Source: Gymnodinialimonas phycosphaerae
GTDB taxonomy: Bacteria > Pseudomonadota > Alphaproteobacteria > Rhodobacterales > Rhodobacteraceae
Length of the DNA: 64,000 nt
NCBI RefSeq assembly: GCF_019195455.1
Contig: NZ_JAIMBW010000001.1
Span: forward strand, 2,666,001-2,730,000
Direction: 5' to 3'
The notes beneath the pieces were generated by a model. The model ran no database searches. It was not told the DNA's origin and saw only the letters and a list, made by a program, of their open reading frames with translations. Positions 52,559-61,933 of this stretch are shown here, piece by piece (the stretch's first letter is position 1; each line of letters opens with the position of its first letter). A program made the position numbers and the translations under genes.

Positions 52559-53145
52559 GCGTGACCTGCCTCGGATGATAGCATAAGGGGGTTGATGCCA
52601 AGGCTCTGCACCGCCGCATCCCATTTCCGCTCCATCTTCTGATCGAACACCAGATCAGGCGTGGCATCGGCGGTAAGCCAATCGTTACGGGCGATCTCGG
52701 CCTCCAACTGGCCCTCGCCCCAACCCGCATACCCAAGCGCCAATAGCGATCGCATCGGCCCCCTGCCACTGTCGATATCCTCAAGAATATCAAGCGTGCC
52801 CGTCATCGCGAATCGGGGATCGATACGCAGGGCCTCTTCCCCGCGCGGGGCGTAGTCCGGGGAATGCAGCACGAAGCCGCGCCGCATCTCTACCGGGCCA
52901 CCGAAGCAGACCGGCACTTGGGGGACGGGTCCGGGTGTGCTGCCATGTTTTGGAATATCGAGTTGCTCCATCAACTCGGCGAAGGTGACCTCTTCCATCG
53001 GCTTGTTGACGATCAAGCCCATGGCCCGACTGGGGGAATGCACGCACAGGAAGATGACTGCGCCCGCGAACCTTGGATCCTCCATCCCTGGCATCGCGAT
53101 CAGCAGTTTTCCGGTCAGGTCGTGGGACAGGTTCGGCATGGCCAT
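52555..53145 (-). CDS. YqgE/AlgH family protein
   Basis: A 196-residue protein. LTGKLLIAMPGMEDPRFAGA and FLCVHSPSRAMGLIVNKPM are the family opening. VCFGGPVEMRRGFVLHSPDY and LALGYAGWGEGQLEAEI are the other conserved blocks. Function is not well defined (the AlgH name reflects a link to alginate regulation). Start ATG 53145; ATG 53139 is possible. The promoter region is shared with the gene at 53253. Confidence 0.94.
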   Translation of the reverse strand: MAMPNLSHDLTGKLLIAMPGMEDPRFAGAVIFLCVHSPSRAMGLIVNKPMEEVTFAELMEQLDIPKHGSTPGPVPQVPVCFGGPVEMRRGFVLHSPDYAPRGEEALRIDPRFAMTGTLDILEDIDSGRGPMRSLLALGYAGWGEGQLEAEIARNDWLTADATPDLVFDQKMERKWDAAVQSLGINPLMLSSEAGHA

Positions 53146-53252
53146 AACGGCAGCATGGGCCTGTTGCAGGAATCAATCAATCGCCTTTCTAGGGTGGGGG
53201 TTCGCGGGATCGTGACTTTTCATTTCGTCTGCAACTTCATAGGCCAGAGATC

Positions 53253-54062
53253 ATGACGTATCTGACACGCCTTCTAAGCGCAGCCGCCGTTGCAATGCTG
53301 ACAGCCCTTCCCGCTTCGGCGCAGTATTTTTCTGCCGATCAGGTGGTGGAGGTCAGCCTGATGCCTGGCTATCGCCTTGACGGCGACCGTCACATGGCTG
53401 CGATCCGTATCCGCCTGGCGCCCGGCTGGAAGACCTATTGGCGCGCGCCGGGCGACGGCGGCGTGCCGACGGTTCTGCGCCTGACCCAGGCCGATGGGGT
53501 GTCCGGCATGGCGATCCACTGGCCGCGCCCGCGGGTGTTCTTCACCAACGGGTTGCGCGCGATCGGCTATGATGGGGATGTCATCCTGCCCGTGGAATTC
53601 GCCCTTGATGCCGATGGAACAGCGCAGATTGCCGGGCGTCTGGATCTGGGCGTGTGTCAGGACGTGTGCATGCCGATCTCGGTGGATCTGGCGGGGGCCT
53701 TGCCCGACGTGCAGACCCGCGATGGCGCGATTGCGGCGGCCCTCTCGGACCGCCCCTATACGGCAGAAGAGGCAGGCGCGGGCGCTGTGACCTGCGCCAT
53801 CGAGCCGATCGCCGACGGTTTGCGCGTGACCGTCCGGGCACAGGTGCCCGATACGGGCAACAACGAGGCGCTGGTGGTGGAACATCGCGATCCCATGATC
53901 TGGGTATCCGAGGCCACCGCAGAACGGCAAGGAGGTTGGATCACCGGGGTTGCGGATGTCATCCCGGCCGACCACGGACCGTTCGCGATGAACCGGGGCG
54001 ACCTGAGGATCACGGTGATCGGCAGCCGGATGGCGATTGAACTGAGCCGCTGCACGGGCTGA
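53253..54062 (+). CDS. DsbD alpha-like (thiol:disulfide interchange N-terminal) domain protein
   Basis: A 269-residue periplasmic protein. A signal peptide (LLSAAAVAMLTALPASAQ, 6-23) precedes a beta-sandwich like the DsbD N-terminal domain. It contains RLAPGWKTYWRAPGDGGVPT, PVEFALDADGTAQIAGRLDL and the redox pair CQDVCMP. The transmembrane and thioredoxin parts of DsbD are absent. A role in thiol transfer in the periplasm, perhaps cytochrome maturation, is an inference. It is followed by the convergent RND gene. Confidence 0.85.
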   Translation: MTYLTRLLSAAAVAMLTALPASAQYFSADQVVEVSLMPGYRLDGDRHMAAIRIRLAPGWKTYWRAPGDGGVPTVLRLTQADGVSGMAIHWPRPRVFFTNGLRAIGYDGDVILPVEFALDADGTAQIAGRLDLGVCQDVCMPISVDLAGALPDVQTRDGAIAAALSDRPYTAEEAGAGAVTCAIEPIADGLRVTVRAQVPDTGNNEALVVEHRDPMIWVSEATAERQGGWITGVADVIPADHGPFAMNRGDLRITVIGSRMAIELSRCTG

Positions 54063-54133
54063 GACGCACGGATTGAGGGGCTACCCCCGCAGACTCCCCA
54101 GGCATTTTCACGCATCAATGAAAGGCGGGGCAC

Positions 54134-57100
54134 CTAGGTGGCGGGTCTTGCGCTGCGCGGTTTGGCAAGTGAATTGGCGATGATGCCGATAACCAGACCC
54201 AGAATGCACAGGGCCGTGGTCCCGCCGATGAACGCCACAAGCGCCACGGGTGCCGTGCTGCCGATGGCCGCGAACGGTCCCCACATCGCGCCCTGCGCCA
54301 TGAATGAGCCAAGCGTGGCAGCGAAGGTCGCAATGGTGGCGAGGGTGAGGGCGGTGATGCCCACGGTGAAGCCCCGGCTCTGGGCGGTGGGGCGCAAGGC
54401 CCGGCGGAAGCCACGCATTTGTTGGCCAAAGTCCTGCCCCATGGCCAGAAGCGCCGGGACCACCAACAACACGATGACCATGCCGAAGCCCAGACCATAG
54501 ACCAGAGTGATGACCGTGGGTTTGAGGAATTGCGCGTCTTGCGACGTCTCCCACAGCAGCGGCATCAGGCCCAGAACGGTGGTCAGCGTGGTCAACAGGA
54601 CCGGCCGCAGGCGGTCGCAGGCGCCGTCGATGATCGCGGGGACAAGGCCCCGCGTTTCGGCGTATTCATCGACGGTTGTGACCAGCACGATAGAATCGTT
54701 GATGATGATTCCTGTCATGCCGATCAGGCCTACGACCGTGAACATGCTGAGCGGCACATCCCACGCCACATGGCCAAAAATCGTGCCGACAAGGCCGAAG
54801 GGAATGATCGCCATGACCACCATGGGCCGCGCCCAGGAGGCGAAAATCCAGGCCAGCACCAGATAGATCCCGATGAGGCAGAGGACAAAGCCCGTTGCGG
54901 CCTCGGTCAGGAAGGCGTCTTCCTCCTCGGCCAGGCCAGAAAGGCGGGTTGCAACGCCGAAGCGTTCTTCGATCTGCGGGATGATGACCTCTCGCAATTC
55001 CGTCATGACCGCTTCGGCGCGGGCGGGATCGTCCTCGGACAAATCACCCGAGACCGAGATCAGGCGCACGCCATTCTCGCGCTGGATGGTCGAGAAGCCT
55101 TGCCGCGAGGCAACCGTCACGATGTCGGCCAAGGGCACATATTGCCCACTGCCAGAGCGCAGCAACGTGCGGTCGAGGAAGTCCGCCGTCAGCTCACCCT
55201 CCGGCAGTTCGACGCGGATCGAAGCGGTCCGGGGGCCGTCTGGGAACGTCGCGGCTTCGATCCCGCCCAGACGATCGCGTAGGGTGCGACCCAGATCGGC
55301 GATCTGGAAGCCCAGGGCTTCGCCTTGCGGGGTCAATTCCAGCGACAGCTCTTCACGGTCATAGGCCATGGAATCGTCCAGGCCGCTGACTTCGGGGTAG
55401 ACAGACAGCGCCGCTTGCAGCGCCTCGGAGGCGGATTTCAACACGTCGGTCGTGGCGCCGAAGATCTGCACGTCAATGGCATCGCCCCCCGGCCCGCCAC
55501 GCCACCCCCGGAAGCTGAGCGTTTCCGCCAGAGGCAATTGGCGCACTTCGTCTTGAAGAGCGCTTGCGAAAGCGAAGCTGGAGTAGGGGCGCAGATCGGC
55601 GTCGATCAACTCGATCGACAAGGCCCCCAGAAGGTCTGTGTCCTTGTTCTCGGTCCCGCCCAGAGGGCGACCCGAATTACCGCCGACCTCGGCCAGGACG
55701 TAAGCCAGCGGGTTCAGCCCATGCTCGGCCTCGAAAGCGGCGCCCACGGCCTCGGCGGCGCGCTGCAACTCGGCCATCTGGGCCAGGCTGTCGTCGCGCG
55801 TAGCGCCGTCGACCATGGCGAAGTTACCGGTGACAGAGCCCGTTTCGGGCGCGTTGAAGAAGCGGAACACCACGTCACCGCGAATGTACTGGGCGGTCTG
55901 GGTGGTCAGAATGACGATCACCGCCGCCATCACGGGGTAGCGGGCCCAGACGACAAAACGCATCAAGGGGCGAAAGAGCGTACGGTTCACCCAATCGAAG
56001 CCCATGTTCACCACGCGCGACGGCAGGTCGTACCAATGGGTCTTGGCCGAGTGGGCCAAGGCGTGGGCCATGTGATTGGGCAGGATCAGGAAGCATTCCA
56101 CAAGGCTGGCCAGCAGGACCACGATCACCGTGAAGGGGATATCCGCGATCAGGTTTCCGAAAGTGCCGCCCACGGCCACAAGGCCCACAAAGGCCAGTAC
56201 AGTCGTGATGGTGGCCGAAAAGACCGGCGCGGCCATACGTTTCGCGGCGTTTTCGGCGGCGACGACGGGCGGCTCACCCAGATGGCGGGCGCGGTAGTCC
56301 GCGTGTTCGCCCACCACAATGGCGTCGTCCACCACGATCCCCAACGTGATGATCAACGCAAAGAGCGAGATCATGTTGATAGTGATCCCCGCCACGAACA
56401 TCAGCGCGATTGCCGCTGTCATGGCAACGGGAATGCCCATCGCCACCCAGAACGCGGTGCGCGCGTTCAGGAACAGAAACAGCAGCGCCACGACAAGGCC
56501 AAGGCCCAATAGCGCATTGTCGAGGAGAATGTTGAGGCGGCCTGAAATCGCCTCGGCCCGCGTGTTGATCAGGTCGATCCGGGTGCCCGACGGCAGTGTC
56601 GCCTCCAACGCCGCCGCGACCCGTTCGACGTCCGCCTGAATAGCCAAGGCGTCACCTTCTTCCGAACGGTCCACGCGGATCACGATGGCCGGATCCTCGC
56701 CCACGAAATAGGCACGATCCCGGTCGATGCCGTTCACCTCGATGCGCGCCACATCGCCCACGGTCAGGGCCGAGCCGTCGTCGTTGATGCGCAGGGTCAG
56801 GGCCGAGATTTCCTCGGCGCTGCGCGACTCGCTGCCGGTGCGGATGCGCGCGTTGGCGGCGTCCACGTCACCCGCAGGTGCCGTGGCGGCGGCGTCCGAG
56901 ATAACGGACGCGATCTGGGCCATGGAAATGTCGTAGCGGATCAGGTTGGCGGAACGGACGATCACCGTCGTCTCAGGCGCTGCAATGCCCCGGATCGTTG
57001 TGTTCGTCACGCCCGCCTGAAACAGGCGGGTGACGAATTCATCGGCAAAGCGGCCGATCTGTTCGGTGGCGACGGGGCCGGTGATCACCACATCCGTGAC

Positions 57101-57529
57101 CCTGTCAAACCAATTGCCGCGCCTGATAGAGCCTTCTTCCGCATCGGCGGGCAGATCGGTCACGGCATCCAGCGCCTGTTGCACCTCATCGGCGGCGCGC
57201 GACATGTCCCAGCCGGGCTCGAACGTCAGGTCGATGGAGGCGCGACCCTCGCGTGAGCTTGCCTCGGACCCGGTGACGCCGGGCACCAGCAGCAGCGCAG
57301 GCTCCAGCACCGCGACGATGGCGGTGTCCACATCTTCGGCGCCCGCCCCATCCCACGTCATCACGACGGTGATGTCATCCGAGACGACATCGGGGAAGAA
57401 TTGTGCCCGCATTTGAGGCAGGGCGGCCAGGCCGCAAACGATCATCACTACCAGAAGCAGGTTTGCCGCCGTCCGGTGCCGGGTAAAATAGCTGAGGATA
57501 CCACCAGCCGAGGGAGAGAGATCCCGCAT
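54134..57529 (-). CDS. RND efflux transporter permease (AcrB/AcrD/AcrF family)
   Basis: A 1131-residue protein with 12 membrane helices and two large periplasmic loops. It starts with SYFTRHRTAANLLLVVMIVC. The proton-relay aspartates are in LGIVVDDAIVVGEHADYRA (helix 4), and helix 10-11 has VGLIGMTGIIINDSIVLV. It pumps drugs or other amphiphiles through a tripartite complex. The C-terminus extends ~80 residues past the normal end with further helices. Its ATG abuts the adaptor stop (57529/57530), so they are one operon. No outer-membrane channel gene is next to it. Confidence 0.95.
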   Translation of the reverse strand: MRDLSPSAGGILSYFTRHRTAANLLLVVMIVCGLAALPQMRAQFFPDVVSDDITVVMTWDGAGAEDVDTAIVAVLEPALLLVPGVTGSEASSREGRASIDLTFEPGWDMSRAADEVQQALDAVTDLPADAEEGSIRRGNWFDRVTDVVITGPVATEQIGRFADEFVTRLFQAGVTNTTIRGIAAPETTVIVRSANLIRYDISMAQIASVISDAAATAPAGDVDAANARIRTGSESRSAEEISALTLRINDDGSALTVGDVARIEVNGIDRDRAYFVGEDPAIVIRVDRSEEGDALAIQADVERVAAALEATLPSGTRIDLINTRAEAISGRLNILLDNALLGLGLVVALLFLFLNARTAFWVAMGIPVAMTAAIALMFVAGITINMISLFALIITLGIVVDDAIVVGEHADYRARHLGEPPVVAAENAAKRMAAPVFSATITTVLAFVGLVAVGGTFGNLIADIPFTVIVVLLASLVECFLILPNHMAHALAHSAKTHWYDLPSRVVNMGFDWVNRTLFRPLMRFVVWARYPVMAAVIVILTTQTAQYIRGDVVFRFFNAPETGSVTGNFAMVDGATRDDSLAQMAELQRAAEAVGAAFEAEHGLNPLAYVLAEVGGNSGRPLGGTENKDTDLLGALSIELIDADLRPYSSFAFASALQDEVRQLPLAETLSFRGWRGGPGGDAIDVQIFGATTDVLKSASEALQAALSVYPEVSGLDDSMAYDREELSLELTPQGEALGFQIADLGRTLRDRLGGIEAATFPDGPRTASIRVELPEGELTADFLDRTLLRSGSGQYVPLADIVTVASRQGFSTIQRENGVRLISVSGDLSEDDPARAEAVMTELREVIIPQIEERFGVATRLSGLAEEEDAFLTEAATGFVLCLIGIYLVLAWIFASWARPMVVMAIIPFGLVGTIFGHVAWDVPLSMFTVVGLIGMTGIIINDSIVLVTTVDEYAETRGLVPAIIDGACDRLRPVLLTTLTTVLGLMPLLWETSQDAQFLKPTVITLVYGLGFGMVIVLLVVPALLAMGQDFGQQMRGFRRALRPTAQSRGFTVGITALTLATIATFAATLGSFMAQGAMWGPFAAIGSTAPVALVAFIGGTTALCILGLVIGIIANSLAKPRSARPAT

Positions 57530-58987
57530 CTAGCTGCCCATCCGTGCTTCAAGCCGGTTGACCATACGGGCCGGGACCTCTTCTTCGTTCAACTGCCGCA
57601 GCATCCGTTCACGCACATCCGCCGGGATGAAACCGTTGCCCTCCACGAAGGCGATCAGCCGCGCGCGGCGCTCGGGGTCGAGGGCGATGGTATCGGGTTC
57701 CTCGGGCGCATCGGCGGCTTCGGGCCGGATCGGGTTCACCCGGATGCCGTCGCCCAGAACCGGTGTACGGGCCAACACGACGTCGCGGCCTTCAAGGCCG
57801 CGCGCCCGGATCAGCACGTCATCGCCCTGACGGTTCATCAGATCGACATCGACGGCCTCCAACACGTTATCCTCGCCCAACAGCAGGATCTGTCCGTCAG
57901 AGCCCAAGGCAGCCGAGGGCAGGCGCGCGACGAACGGCAGCGTCGGTTCATCCACTTCAACCCGCACGAAATCACCCACACGCAGACCGCGCGTAGCGTC
58001 GAGGCGTGCGAACAGAAGGCGGCCCGATTGCCCCTCCTCCACCGCGCCACTTTCGCGGGTCAGCGTGGCATCGGCCTGCACATCAAGGCCGAAGACATCA
58101 AGGATCACCCGCACCGGCCGCTGGGGCAGCGTGCCGTCGTCATCCAGAAGGCGGATGTACTGCGCGGTCGAGATTCGGAAGGCGACTTCCAACGCGTCGG
58201 CGTCGATCAGGGCAGCAAGGCGCTCGTTGCGGTTCACAAGGCGGCCTGCGGCGGCGTCGACCTCGGTCAGCACGCCGCTGAACTCGGCCCGTAGTTCCGT
58301 CTGGGCCAAGCGCCGCTCGGCCTCGGCCAAGGCGATCCGACGGCGGTCAAGGGCCGTACCCGCGCTGTCCACCCGTGCCTCTGCGCTGGCCAGCGCGCGG
58401 CGTTGCGACAGGATTTGCTGGGTCGCCGTGGCTTCCGCCAGTTCCGCCGTCTCGACAGCGGCAGGAGAGCCGACGCCCCGCTCCAACAGGTCGCGCGCCC
58501 GCAAAAGTGCCCGCGACCGGATCTCGGCCTGGTTGCGCGCAGCTGTAACTTCCTCTTCGGCCAGTTCCAGCGCGCGGGTGGCCTCGGCTAGCTCATTTTC
58601 GGCATCGCGTAGATCAGCGGCGGCGGTGTCGCGCGCCGATTGAGCCTCGGCCGGGTCGATGCGCAGCAGAAGCTGTCCGGCGGTGACGGCCCCGCCATCC
58701 TCGAACCCATCGGCCAGTTCGATCACGGTGCCCTCTGCGGGCGCGCGCAATTCCAAGGTGCGGCGCGATCGGATCTCACCGAAGGCCGTCAGAACCGGCG
58801 TTTCCTCTCCGAAGACCAATGGGGCCACTTCCGCCGCGAAAACCCGTTCGCGCGTGGGCGGCGGTCGACCTGCATCTTCCCACCGCGTTTGCAGCGCGCC
58901 ATAGGTGAGATAGCCTGCAAAAGAAAGGAGCCCGACAGTACATGCCGTCAGAAAGAGGCCGATCAGGGCGCGCCCTAAGAACCGCAT
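57530..58987 (-). CDS. RND efflux periplasmic adaptor (membrane fusion protein)
   Basis: A 485-residue protein. An N-terminal membrane anchor (ALIGLFLTACTVGLLSFAGY) is followed by a lipoyl half-motif (ELRAPAEGTVIELADGFEDG). A long coiled-coil hairpin rich in Ala/Glu/Arg (about residues 120-230) leads to the second lipoyl half (QTELRAEFSGVLTEVDAAAG) and beta-barrel domains. It links the RND pump to an outer-membrane channel. It is longer than AcrA because of the extended hairpin and C-terminal tail. Confidence 0.94.
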   Translation of the reverse strand: MRFLGRALIGLFLTACTVGLLSFAGYLTYGALQTRWEDAGRPPPTRERVFAAEVAPLVFGEETPVLTAFGEIRSRRTLELRAPAEGTVIELADGFEDGGAVTAGQLLLRIDPAEAQSARDTAAADLRDAENELAEATRALELAEEEVTAARNQAEIRSRALLRARDLLERGVGSPAAVETAELAEATATQQILSQRRALASAEARVDSAGTALDRRRIALAEAERRLAQTELRAEFSGVLTEVDAAAGRLVNRNERLAALIDADALEVAFRISTAQYIRLLDDDGTLPQRPVRVILDVFGLDVQADATLTRESGAVEEGQSGRLLFARLDATRGLRVGDFVRVEVDEPTLPFVARLPSAALGSDGQILLLGEDNVLEAVDVDLMNRQGDDVLIRARGLEGRDVVLARTPVLGDGIRVNPIRPEAADAPEEPDTIALDPERRARLIAFVEGNGFIPADVRERMLRQLNEEEVPARMVNRLEARMGS

Positions 58988-59067
58988 TGGGTGTCCTTGG
59001 ATTTGGTTACACGATGTATTCTATGTAGCGGCACACGCGCCCACGTAAAGGTGCACGCACAGAGCCG

Positions 59068-59610
59068 TTATTTCCGTCGCTTATGTTCGTTCAATCGCGG
59101 CATTATTTCCACGAAGTTGCACGGACGGTGCCGATAATCGAGCTGTTTGCACAGAATTTCATCCCAGGCGTCCTTGCACGCGCCGCTGCTGCCGGGAAGC
59201 GCGAACAGGTATGTCCCGTTCGCCACCCCGCCCGTGGCACGCGATTGCACCGCCGAGGTGCCGATTTTCGCAAGGGAGACATGGGTGAACACGGTTCCGA
59301 AGGCCTCGATTTCCTTCTCGTAAACATCGCGATGCGCCTCCACTGTCACGTCGCGCCCGGTCAGCCCGGTGCCCCCGGTGGTCAGGATCACGTCGATCTC
59401 GGGATCGGCGCACCATTGGCGCAGCTGCTCGGCGATGGCGGCGCGGTCGTCGCGCAGGATATGGCGCGCCGCCAATTTGTGGCCCGCGTCCGTCAACCGT
59501 TGTTGCAACACATCGCCCGAGGTATCCTCGGCCAGCGTGCGCGTATCGCTGACGGCAAGGACCGCGATGCGGCATGGGATGAATTCTAGGGTCTCGTCTA
59601 TACGGCTCAT
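59068..59610 (-). CDS. moaB: Molybdenum cofactor biosynthesis protein B
   Basis: A 180-residue protein of the MoaB/Mog family that adenylylates molybdopterin. Conserved blocks are IAVLAVSDTRTLAEDTSGDV, ILTTGGTGLTGRDVT and ALPGSSGACKDAWDEIL. The MPT-binding GGTG and the Ser-Gly loop are intact. ATG 59610 follows GAG-like sequence. It lies alone between the efflux operon and a degenerated LysE remnant. Confidence 0.95.
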   Translation of the reverse strand: MSRIDETLEFIPCRIAVLAVSDTRTLAEDTSGDVLQQRLTDAGHKLAARHILRDDRAAIAEQLRQWCADPEIDVILTTGGTGLTGRDVTVEAHRDVYEKEIEAFGTVFTHVSLAKIGTSAVQSRATGGVANGTYLFALPGSSGACKDAWDEILCKQLDYRHRPCNFVEIMPRLNEHKRRK

Positions 59611-59770
59611 GGAAGTATCTCCGGACTATGGACGGCAGGAAGGATATTGGGCGCTACGGCAAGGTCGGGCCGGGCGGCACGGGAATTAGGACCCGCCAAG
59701 TTCAACAGATTGGTGGTGGCGGCTGGGGTCATGGCACCAAGGGTCCTCGCGACGAGCGTATATGTGCGTT

Positions 59771-59957
59771 TCATGGCCGCGCGGCCTCCCACCCGATGCG
59801 CAGGGCCAACGCCCCGAAAATGGCCGAGGGCACGTCGCGCAAGATCGCGGTCCGCGCGCCGCCGCGCATGCCTTGGGCAAGGCAAAACATCATGTCCGCA
59901 CCGGGCGACAGGTACAGCGCCAAGGCCGCTGGCACGAAGACGGATCGGGTCAATCAT
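59771..59957 (-). pseudogene. LysE/RhtB translocator remnant with the middle deleted
   Basis: A 60-residue frame reads FVPAALALYLSPGADMMFCL and then AQGMRGGARTAIL, the start of a LysE-type amino acid exporter. It passes straight into SAIFGALALRIGWEAARP, which looks like the normal C-terminus (a last helix). The full protein would be about 200 residues, so some 150 are missing. A TGA directly precedes the in-frame TTG 59953, so there is no normal start either. I see nothing else in the rest of the 398-base gap 59611-60008. Confidence 0.6.
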
Positions 59958-60008
59958 CCCAAGCCCCTGCCCAGCGTGTCGCGGCGGCTGATGCCGGCAT
60001 TGAAGAAG

Positions 60009-60584
60009 TCAGTTTCCATCATGTGCAATCCAGGTGCAGGCATAAGCGGGATATCGATCCCGCTCCATCGATTGGCGCAGGGTCTCCTCAAATTCCGGCG
60101 ATGTCCAATTGCTGATCCATGTTGCGACGAAATCGTCGCAGAGCATAGGCGTTTGCATCCCATCAAGCGCGGCGGCATAGGCCCGGCGCACCCGGCGTTG
60201 CGAGGCGTCGACCAGTCCCGCATAGCGCGGCAAGGCAAGGTCCCGCAGCGCGTCCAACCGCGCCGCCCGCGCGAGGGTGTTGAACTGGGGGCACTCGCGC
60301 AGAAGCATTTGCGCCTGCATGACGTCGACAACGGCAGAGCCGAAAGCCGGACCAGGCCCCGGATCACACAGGTCGATATCGCCAGACCGCAGGATTTGCA
60401 CCAGCGTGCCATCGGGTAGCGGCCCGACGCGCACTTGACCGATCCGCATCTCGTAAGGGCCTGCTTGGTCGGCCAGCGCCTCCAGATCGAGCATCCGCAA
60501 AGGATCCGCCCCACCCGGCAACGCTACGAAAAGGCTTTGCGCAACAAGTAGCGCCGAGCCGAGGAGGGGCAGGAGCCGCGTCAC
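60009..60584 (-). CDS. Secreted protein of unknown function
   Basis: A 191-residue protein starting at GTG 60584, which overlaps the UDG stop (GTGA at 60581-60584). The signal peptide (TRLLPLLGSALLVAQSLFVA) predicts a periplasmic product. Four cysteines are spread through the mature part (DLCDPG, RECPQF, MLCDDF, AYACTW), suggesting two disulfides. The middle is helix-forming and Arg-rich (RVRRAYAAALDGM). I do not recognise a family. Its coupling to UDG is positional only. Confidence 0.7.
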   Translation of the reverse strand: MTRLLPLLGSALLVAQSLFVALPGGADPLRMLDLEALADQAGPYEMRIGQVRVGPLPDGTLVQILRSGDIDLCDPGPGPAFGSAVVDVMQAQMLLRECPQFNTLARAARLDALRDLALPRYAGLVDASQRRVRRAYAAALDGMQTPMLCDDFVATWISNWTSPEFEETLRQSMERDRYPAYACTWIAHDGN

Positions 60585-61390
60585 CCCAATCGCGCTTTGA
60601 TCGCCAGCAGATCTGCCCAGGCCTCTCGCTTTGCCGCCGGATTGCGTAGCAGATAAGCGGGGTGGAACATGGGCATGGCGGGCCGCCCGGAAACTTTTTC
60701 CCATGTCCCACGCATCCGCGTGATCCCACGCTTACCCAGCAATCCCGCGCAGGCGTGGTTGCCCATCAGGACCAGCACGTCAGGATCCGCCAACTCGATA
60801 TGGCGGTGCAGAAAAGGCACCATCATCGCCAACTCTTCCGGCTTCGGGTCGCGGTTCTGCGGCGGCCGCCACGGCAGCGTGTTGGTGATGTAGAGGCCGC
60901 CTGCCCCCTCTGTGTTGCGGTCCAGCCCAATGGCGGCGAACATGCGGTCCAGAAGTTGCCCGGCACGACCGACAAACGGCTTACCGGTGCTGTCCTCCTC
61001 GCGCCCCGGCGCTTCGCCCACGATCATTACCTGGGCCGAGGCGTCGCCGTCGCAGAACACGAAATTGCGGGCCCCGCGTTTCAATTCGCAATGCTCAAAG
61101 TCCTGCATCGCATGCGCCAATGCTTCAAGGGAGGACGCGCCCTCTGCCAAGTGGCGCGCTGCCGCGACGATGTCGACCTGTGACGGCCCGGACGGGGCCT
61201 GTCGCGTTACGGGCGCTGCCGCCTGGCTCGGCCCGATGTTCCGCGCAACGGGCGCGGGCTTTGGCACGACCACGGGGGCGGGCAGATCGAAGCGATCCAG
61301 CGGCGCGTCCAGCATCGCCTCATCAGCCCCAAGCTCCACCTGCCACTCCAAAGCGGCCAAGGCGTCCCAATATGAAATGTCGTCCAGCAT
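60581..61390 (-). CDS. Uracil-DNA glycosylase, family 4-like, lacking Fe-S ligands
   Basis: A 269-residue base-excision repair enzyme. Motif A is VGEAPGREEDSTGKPFVGRA (about 127-146), the central NTLPWRPPQNRDPKPEE block follows, and motif C is MFHPAYLLRNP. These are family 4 blocks. Family 4 enzymes coordinate a [4Fe-4S] cluster with four cysteines, but here C-x2-C is FEHC, the middle Cys is Trp (LPWRPP) and the last is absent (MMVPFL). The first 85 residues are an additional Ala/Pro-rich region. ATG 61390 is used. Confidence 0.9.
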   Translation of the reverse strand: MLDDISYWDALAALEWQVELGADEAMLDAPLDRFDLPAPVVVPKPAPVARNIGPSQAAAPVTRQAPSGPSQVDIVAAARHLAEGASSLEALAHAMQDFEHCELKRGARNFVFCDGDASAQVMIVGEAPGREEDSTGKPFVGRAGQLLDRMFAAIGLDRNTEGAGGLYITNTLPWRPPQNRDPKPEELAMMVPFLHRHIELADPDVLVLMGNHACAGLLGKRGITRMRGTWEKVSGRPAMPMFHPAYLLRNPAAKREAWADLLAIKARLG

Positions 61391-61453
61391 GGGCGCAAGC
61401 TAGGCTGGATTGCGCCCGGCGGAAAGGGGTTGCATAGGGAAAGGATGATCGTG

Positions 61454-61894
61454 ATGACCGTCACCGCCCGCTACCGCAAAGACCCCGATATCCTCTTTGC
61501 AGAGGTGCTTGATTTCGACATGCTCAGGCGGGATCTGGGTGGCCTTGTGGACTATCATGGTTTGCCAAGCGGCCATGCCTTCGAGGGGCAAACCTACAGC
61601 TTCACGCCGGTCCTATGGACATGGTTTCGATTTCCCGAGGTACATGTCACCAGCCTTTCCATTGACGCAACCGCGCGCGAATGGCGGGCCAGATCCGTCA
61701 GCGCAAACATGCATGAGATGCATCACCTGACCCGGATCGTCCCCGACGGCGACAGCTGCCTTTGGGTGGACCGCTATGACATGCTCGGCCCGCCACCGGG
61801 CCGCCTGATGCGGGCCTTGTCCCGCCACATCCAGAAGGCGGGGCATCGCCGCCGTCGCGCCCGCGATATCCGTGTTAAGTTTGAACGGCCATAA
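61454..61894 (+). CDS. SRPBCC family protein, first of a tandem pair
   Basis: A 146-residue protein. VTARYRKDPDILFAEVLDFD and LVDYHGLPSGHAFEGQTY parallel the gene at 61934 (VSAFYPRDADTVFAEAIDID and LATYKGLPDGVFEDGKSY). Both have TWFRFPEVH/WGWMHNPHY, an Asp-Arg (VDRYDM/SDRIIV) and the same ending. The fold is START-like. The ligand is unknown. ATG 61454 has AAGGA eight bases upstream; ATG 61445 is the alternative. It reads towards pyrB and is divergent from the UDG. Confidence 0.8.
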   Translation: MTVTARYRKDPDILFAEVLDFDMLRRDLGGLVDYHGLPSGHAFEGQTYSFTPVLWTWFRFPEVHVTSLSIDATAREWRARSVSANMHEMHHLTRIVPDGDSCLWVDRYDMLGPPPGRLMRALSRHIQKAGHRRRRARDIRVKFERP

Positions 61895-61933
61895 CCCTTG
61901 CCGCAGAGCGTCGTTCCTGCCATCCACTCTCCC

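Noticed and set aside
55325..56512. Long open frame on the plus strand opposite the RND gene
   Set aside because: It is a GC-rich antisense shadow with His/Gln/Asp-rich repetitive composition and no domain; the minus-strand RND gene fully explains the region.
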